From assembly GCA_943704495.1 (NCBI GenBank), contig CALSCR010001600.1:1-21373 (forward strand): DNA of 21,373 nucleotides, in the 5' to 3' direction. The notes under the pieces are model-generated. The model saw only the letters and a program-made list of their open reading frames with translations, was not told where the DNA came from and ran no database searches. Made by a program: the position numbers and the translations under genes. This document shows, one piece after another, positions 18,310-21,373 of this stretch. How positions within the stretch are numbered: position 1 is the stretch's first letter; each line of letters begins with the position of its first letter. Source of the stretch: Pigoraptor chileana (Eukaryota > Opisthokonta > Filasterea).

Positions 18310-20949
18310 ATGGACCGCCGCGAGGGCCGTCGCCGCCACATTGACGCGCACGAGGATGGTGGTGACGGCAGTGACGGCAGTGACGGCAGTGATGACGACA
18401 GCTCTCTCAGCACGGGTGCATGGGAGCAGCGCCGTCGCATGGAAGTGTCAGAATTGGAGGAATTTGAGCGCCTTGAACGCGCCACATCACAGCAAGGTTA
18501 CTCGCGCCCAGACACATTGCACGCGCACCCTCACTCTCGCGAAGAAGACAATGGGCGTGACCGCCGTGGAACAGCGGCGGAAGGGCGTGGGCTGCTGCAT
18601 CCACCTGCACACGCACTTGCACACACCCATACACACACTCATGCACAGGCGCAATCACAGGCAGGTGGCGCACAATCAAACACACACGGTCGAACCCACA
18701 GGACTGGGGCGACCGCTCCACCCAGTGGTGGTCACACCGACGAGCTGCCGCTGCCTGTGGCGGTGCGCCGCAAAATGACTGAGCTTGAGGACGAGATTGC
18801 GCGGTTCCGCGGGGAGAATGCGCGCGTGGCTGCCCTCCGCGCCGAAGCCGAGGCGGAGGTGCATCGGATGCGCACCCGCAGCGAAGAGTTTGAAGCCTAC
18901 CGCGCGGAGGAGACTGCGAAATTGCGGCGGGAGAGGAAGGTGTTTGAGACGCACACACGGTCTGCGAGGGCAAGTTGTGGACCAGAGCGCGATTTCCAGG
19001 CGGAGCTGTCACTGCTGAAGCAGGAGGTGTGTTGACGTTTCTATTTTGTTTGCGTTTGTGTTTGCGGTTGCGGTTGTGTTTGTGTTTGTATTTGTATTGG
19101 TTGACTCGTGTGTGATGGGCGGCAGCAATGGAAGAAGCGATGTGCACGCAAACACACCCAAGAATGGAGAGGGAATCCATGCAGCATGTGCTCCGTTCAC
19201 AGCTTGCAAAAGCACATCCACACACACCACCGCACCTTGCACACACGCGTCAGGTCTAGAACAAACACACACAAGCATAGTTTTGTGCTGCATTATAAAT
19301 GCACAACAAACACACACAAACACAGGTTTGTGCATAATGACTGACACTGTGCGCACATGTGCCTCAACTGCATCGCATTTTTTGATCCCCATGTCAGGTG
19401 ACTGCATTGCAGGACCAAATGCGATTGAGGGACGAGAAGCACAGCCTCGCAATCGCAAGACACAAGAACAGGACTAACGAGCTCTCGCAGAAGTGCGCCG
19501 CACTCGACGCGGAGGTTGTGCGGTTGCGTGGCGAGCGCGATGATCTCGTGGTTCTTGTGGAGAAGGCGAGTCACGTGCACATCACCCTCCTTCCGTAACC
19601 ACGTGCTCTTCTGCGCTGTCACGTGCCGCGTCGGCCGCCTGTGTCTCACTCGGTCCATTGTTACATTAGTCTCTGTCTGCTAATGACCACCTGCATTGCG
19701 GACCTCCGCACATCTCTGGTTGGGTGTAGTTGCATAGCTTATTCTTTCCACACGACGCAATATGCACGCAGCTGACCAAGACGGCTCGGCTGGCGGCAGA
19801 CCGGAGCGAAGTGGCGCGCGCGCGGGCTACATTGTCGCCACAAACACCAACACGACGACACTCCCCCGTCCCCCCACGTGCGTTAGTCACCCACGTGGAC
19901 GCGACCGCACGCACAGTGGGCAGCGATGTAAGCACGCGCCCCGATGCTCCGACTCGCCTTGTCGGTGGAGATGTCAGCACACGCACAGACGCTATTACCG
20001 TGCGCTCCGGGGATGTGAGCGCGCGGCCCGTAGGCGGGGATGCCAGCGCACGGACTCCCACAGTTGTATCAGCGCCGCCTGCAGCCCCTGAGGAGCCGCA
20101 CGCCACACAGACGGCGGATGGGACGGCAGTGACGACGTTTCCAAACGGCACACGGAAGGAAGTGCGGGCGGACGGCAGCAGCACCGTGCACTTCTTCAAC
20201 GGCGACGTCAAGCGGACGAACCCGGACGGACGCGTCATATACTACTACGCTGAGTCCAACACTACGCACACAACATATGCCGATGGACTGGAAGGTGTGT
20301 ATGCGTGTGTGGGCTGGCGCCATATGCTGCATAATAATGCTTAGTATCGACACGTCTCGCGAACTTCTCCTGTTTATATCTCCCAATTGAGACAATTCGA
20401 CAGCATTTTCTTCTATTTATGCACGCTATGGTGCTTGTGAGACTGTTGCAACTTTTGAGGTGTTGCTGCCTCTCTCGGAATGGCAACGAGAATAGAATCG
20501 AGGAGTTCAATATTGCTCTGGAGTATGGGCATGGCGCATGAGAGACCGACCGACTCCAATATCATGGCCCCATGGCTGCGATTGTTGCCACTGCAGTGTA
20601 TCGCTTTGGAAATGGGCAGGTCGAGCGGCACTATGCTGACGGAAGCAAGGAGGTTGTGTTTCCCGACGCGACAGTCAAGCGCATCCTTCCGGATGGCGCC
20701 GAGGTCAGCAGCTTCCCCGACGGCACGGTGCAGCGCATGTCGGCGGGCGGGGAGGAGCGCGTGATTGAGTTTGGCGACGGCCGGAGGGAGACGCACGCGC
20801 GTGACTTCAGACGGAGAGACTATCCCGACGGCACCGCAAAAATAGTCCACGCGGACGGGCGGAGAGAAACGCGGTATGCGTCTGGGCGTGTGCGCATCAA
20901 GGACTCTGCCGGCGCGCTTATTTATGACGGTGTTGGCACACATGCATAG
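18310..20949 (+). CDS. CENPJ: Centriole assembly protein CPAP / SAS-4 (CENPJ family), compact form
   Basis: CPAP/SAS-4 controls centriole length and links tubulin to the growing centriole; its C-terminal TCP (G-box) domain binds STIL/Ana2. The four exons 18310-19026, 19398-19565, 19772-20294 and 20597-20949 give 586 residues in phase. Human CPAP has about 1340. Residues 1-155 are low complexity: an Asp/Gly/Ser run (20-29), then [11 protein letters not shown], then a His/Thr/Ala stretch (99-118). A coiled coil runs from about 156 to 318 ([16 protein letters not shown], then [16 protein letters not shown]). Residues about 408-586 are the complete TCP domain with its repeated F-x-NG and x-DG turns ([31 protein letters not shown], then [14 protein letters not shown]). 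I see no tubulin-binding PN2-3 region. It may be in missing upstream exons, because the ATG context is weak. Confidence 0.92.
18587..18664 (+). other. Possible in-frame intron inside CPAP exon 1
   Basis: A GTGGGC at 18587 matches the local donor consensus, and GGCAG at 18660-18664 could be an acceptor. The 78-nt segment is divisible by three and consists of the CA-derived His/Thr/Ala-rich codons. It may therefore be an intron, or microsatellite DNA read as protein. Confidence 0.35.
19027..19397. other. CPAP intron 1
   Basis: Donor GTGTGT and acceptor GTCAG, phase 0, 371 bp. It holds a TTTGTGTTTGCGG-type T/G tract near its 5' end (19040-19102) and short CA tracts later. No gene is seen. Confidence 0.8.
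19566..19771. other. CPAP intron 2, apparent GC-AG intron
   Basis: The exon ends at AAG and the next bases are GCGAGT. The acceptor is ACGCAG at 19766-19771. The GC donor keeps phase 0 and joins VVLVEK to LTKTARL, continuing the coiled coil. The nearby GTCACG at 19570 would change phase. Two further CACGTG motifs lie within the first 60 bp. Confidence 0.6.
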
Positions 20950-21373
20950 TAGTGACCGCTGCATGCATACATCGCCCTTATTAAAAACAAACATATAAAT
21001 ATGAGCATTGTGATTGTGTCTTGTGCACATGCGTTGGGCGTCGTTTCCCGTGCCATAGCACGTTGAAGTCAGTGCTGGTACTATGCCAGTACTGTGGTTC
21101 GCCGAACGCAAGGCGAGGTGGCGGCGTGGGTGATGCATGGCATTGTACACAGCCCTGACCATCCCCGCCAGCGGTCGTCTATAAGGGGCCGTATCCAATC
21201 ATGACAAGAAAGCCGAGCCAGCCGCAGCCGCCGGCAATACGTCGAGCCGGTACAGTGCTGCGCCACCGACGACACGACGAGCTCACTCACCACGCCCGTT
21301 AAAAGAGTTCCGCAAACTTTAGCCGTCGAATTTTAAGTACTAGATTCAATCAAAAAAGTGCTTGGAGAAGACT
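20950..21373. other. Right-end intergenic region
   Basis: After the CPAP poly(A) candidate I see no convincing gene. Open frames on the minus strand at 21081-21293 and 20413-21198 show no family resemblance and overlap CPAP or use non-ATG starts. A short inverted repeat lies at 21070-21094 (CAGTGCTGG, 7-nt loop, CCAGTACTG, with one G-T pair). The end of the window (from about 21310) becomes AT-rich and may be another promoter. Confidence 0.5.
20994..20999 (+). terminator. Candidate CPAP poly(A) signal TATAAA
   Basis: TATAAATATGAGCATT lies about 45 nt after the CPAP stop. It closely matches TATAAATGAGCATT after the COG8 stop, which supports a common 3'-end signal. Confidence 0.55.

Noticed and set aside
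18407-19246. Minus-strand 279-residue open frame
   Set aside because: It is antisense to CPAP exon 1 and its intron, with composition reflecting that coding strand.
224-20949. A functional gene cluster or novel system linking EXOC4, PCF11, COG8 and CPAP
   Set aside because: The genes act in separate pathways, alternate in strand and have their own promoters. Co-location looks incidental.
20413-21198. Minus-strand 261-residue open frame at the right end
   Set aside because: It overlaps the well-supported CPAP last exon in antisense, and the part outside CPAP shows no recognisable domain.
1-21373. tRNA, rRNA, retroelement or DNA-transposon genes
   Set aside because: I found no cloverleaf with matching box A/B, no rRNA-like stretch, and no reverse transcriptase, integrase or transposase motifs in any frame.

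Overview
The window is nuclear DNA from an intron-rich eukaryote, not a prokaryote. It carries four recognisable eukaryotic housekeeping genes, each split into exons with matching phases. Introns are short (about 120 to 630 bp) and full of CA/TG, AT, CT and minisatellite repeats. A CPAP/SAS-4 centriole gene suggests a lineage that builds centrioles or flagella. The EXOC4 C-terminal half (motifs such as RLNKDLSAI and QNLTNITM) looks more like the animal proteins I remember than the plant ones. A single-celled opisthokont relative is my weak guess; the sequence does not settle the lineage. I see no retroelement, virus-like element, CRISPR array, tRNA or rRNA.

Layout. (1) 224..8697, plus strand: EXOC4/Sec8 of the exocyst, 24 exons, first exon(s) off the left edge. 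(2) 8698..9117: short intergenic gap between convergent genes. (3) 9118..13074, minus strand: PCF11, cleavage and polyadenylation factor, about ten exons, with CID and two zinc fingers. (4) 13075..14243: divergent intergenic region, AT-rich in the middle. (5) 14244..16658, plus strand: COG8 (Dor1 family), two exons. (6) 16671..16688: palindrome carrying a poly(A)-like signal on each strand. (7) 17085..17868, minus strand: tentative small two-exon gene of unknown function. (8) 17869..18309: divergent promoter region with two copies of a perfect palindrome. (9) 18310..20949, plus strand: compact CPAP/CENPJ/SAS-4 with coiled coil and complete C-terminal TCP/G-box domain. (10) 20950..21373: intergenic, no gene called.

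The genes alternate strand, giving convergent 3' ends (EXOC4/PCF11, COG8/small gene) and divergent 5' ends (PCF11/COG8, small gene/CPAP). They belong to different pathways: exocyst tethering, mRNA 3'-end formation, Golgi tethering and centriole assembly. Nothing suggests a functional cluster, although EXOC4 and COG8 are both subunits of CATCHR-type tethers.

The interest lies mainly in non-coding architecture: a strong GTGNG 5' splice-site preference, a splice donor amplified as a 32-bp tandem repeat, 33-bp minisatellites, a dispersed ~50-bp intronic repeat, a surplus of CACGTG, telomere-like intron tracts, paired promoter palindromes and a two-strand poly(A) palindrome. All exon models are hand-built from ORFs, splice dinucleotides, phase and remembered family sequences; no alignment was run.
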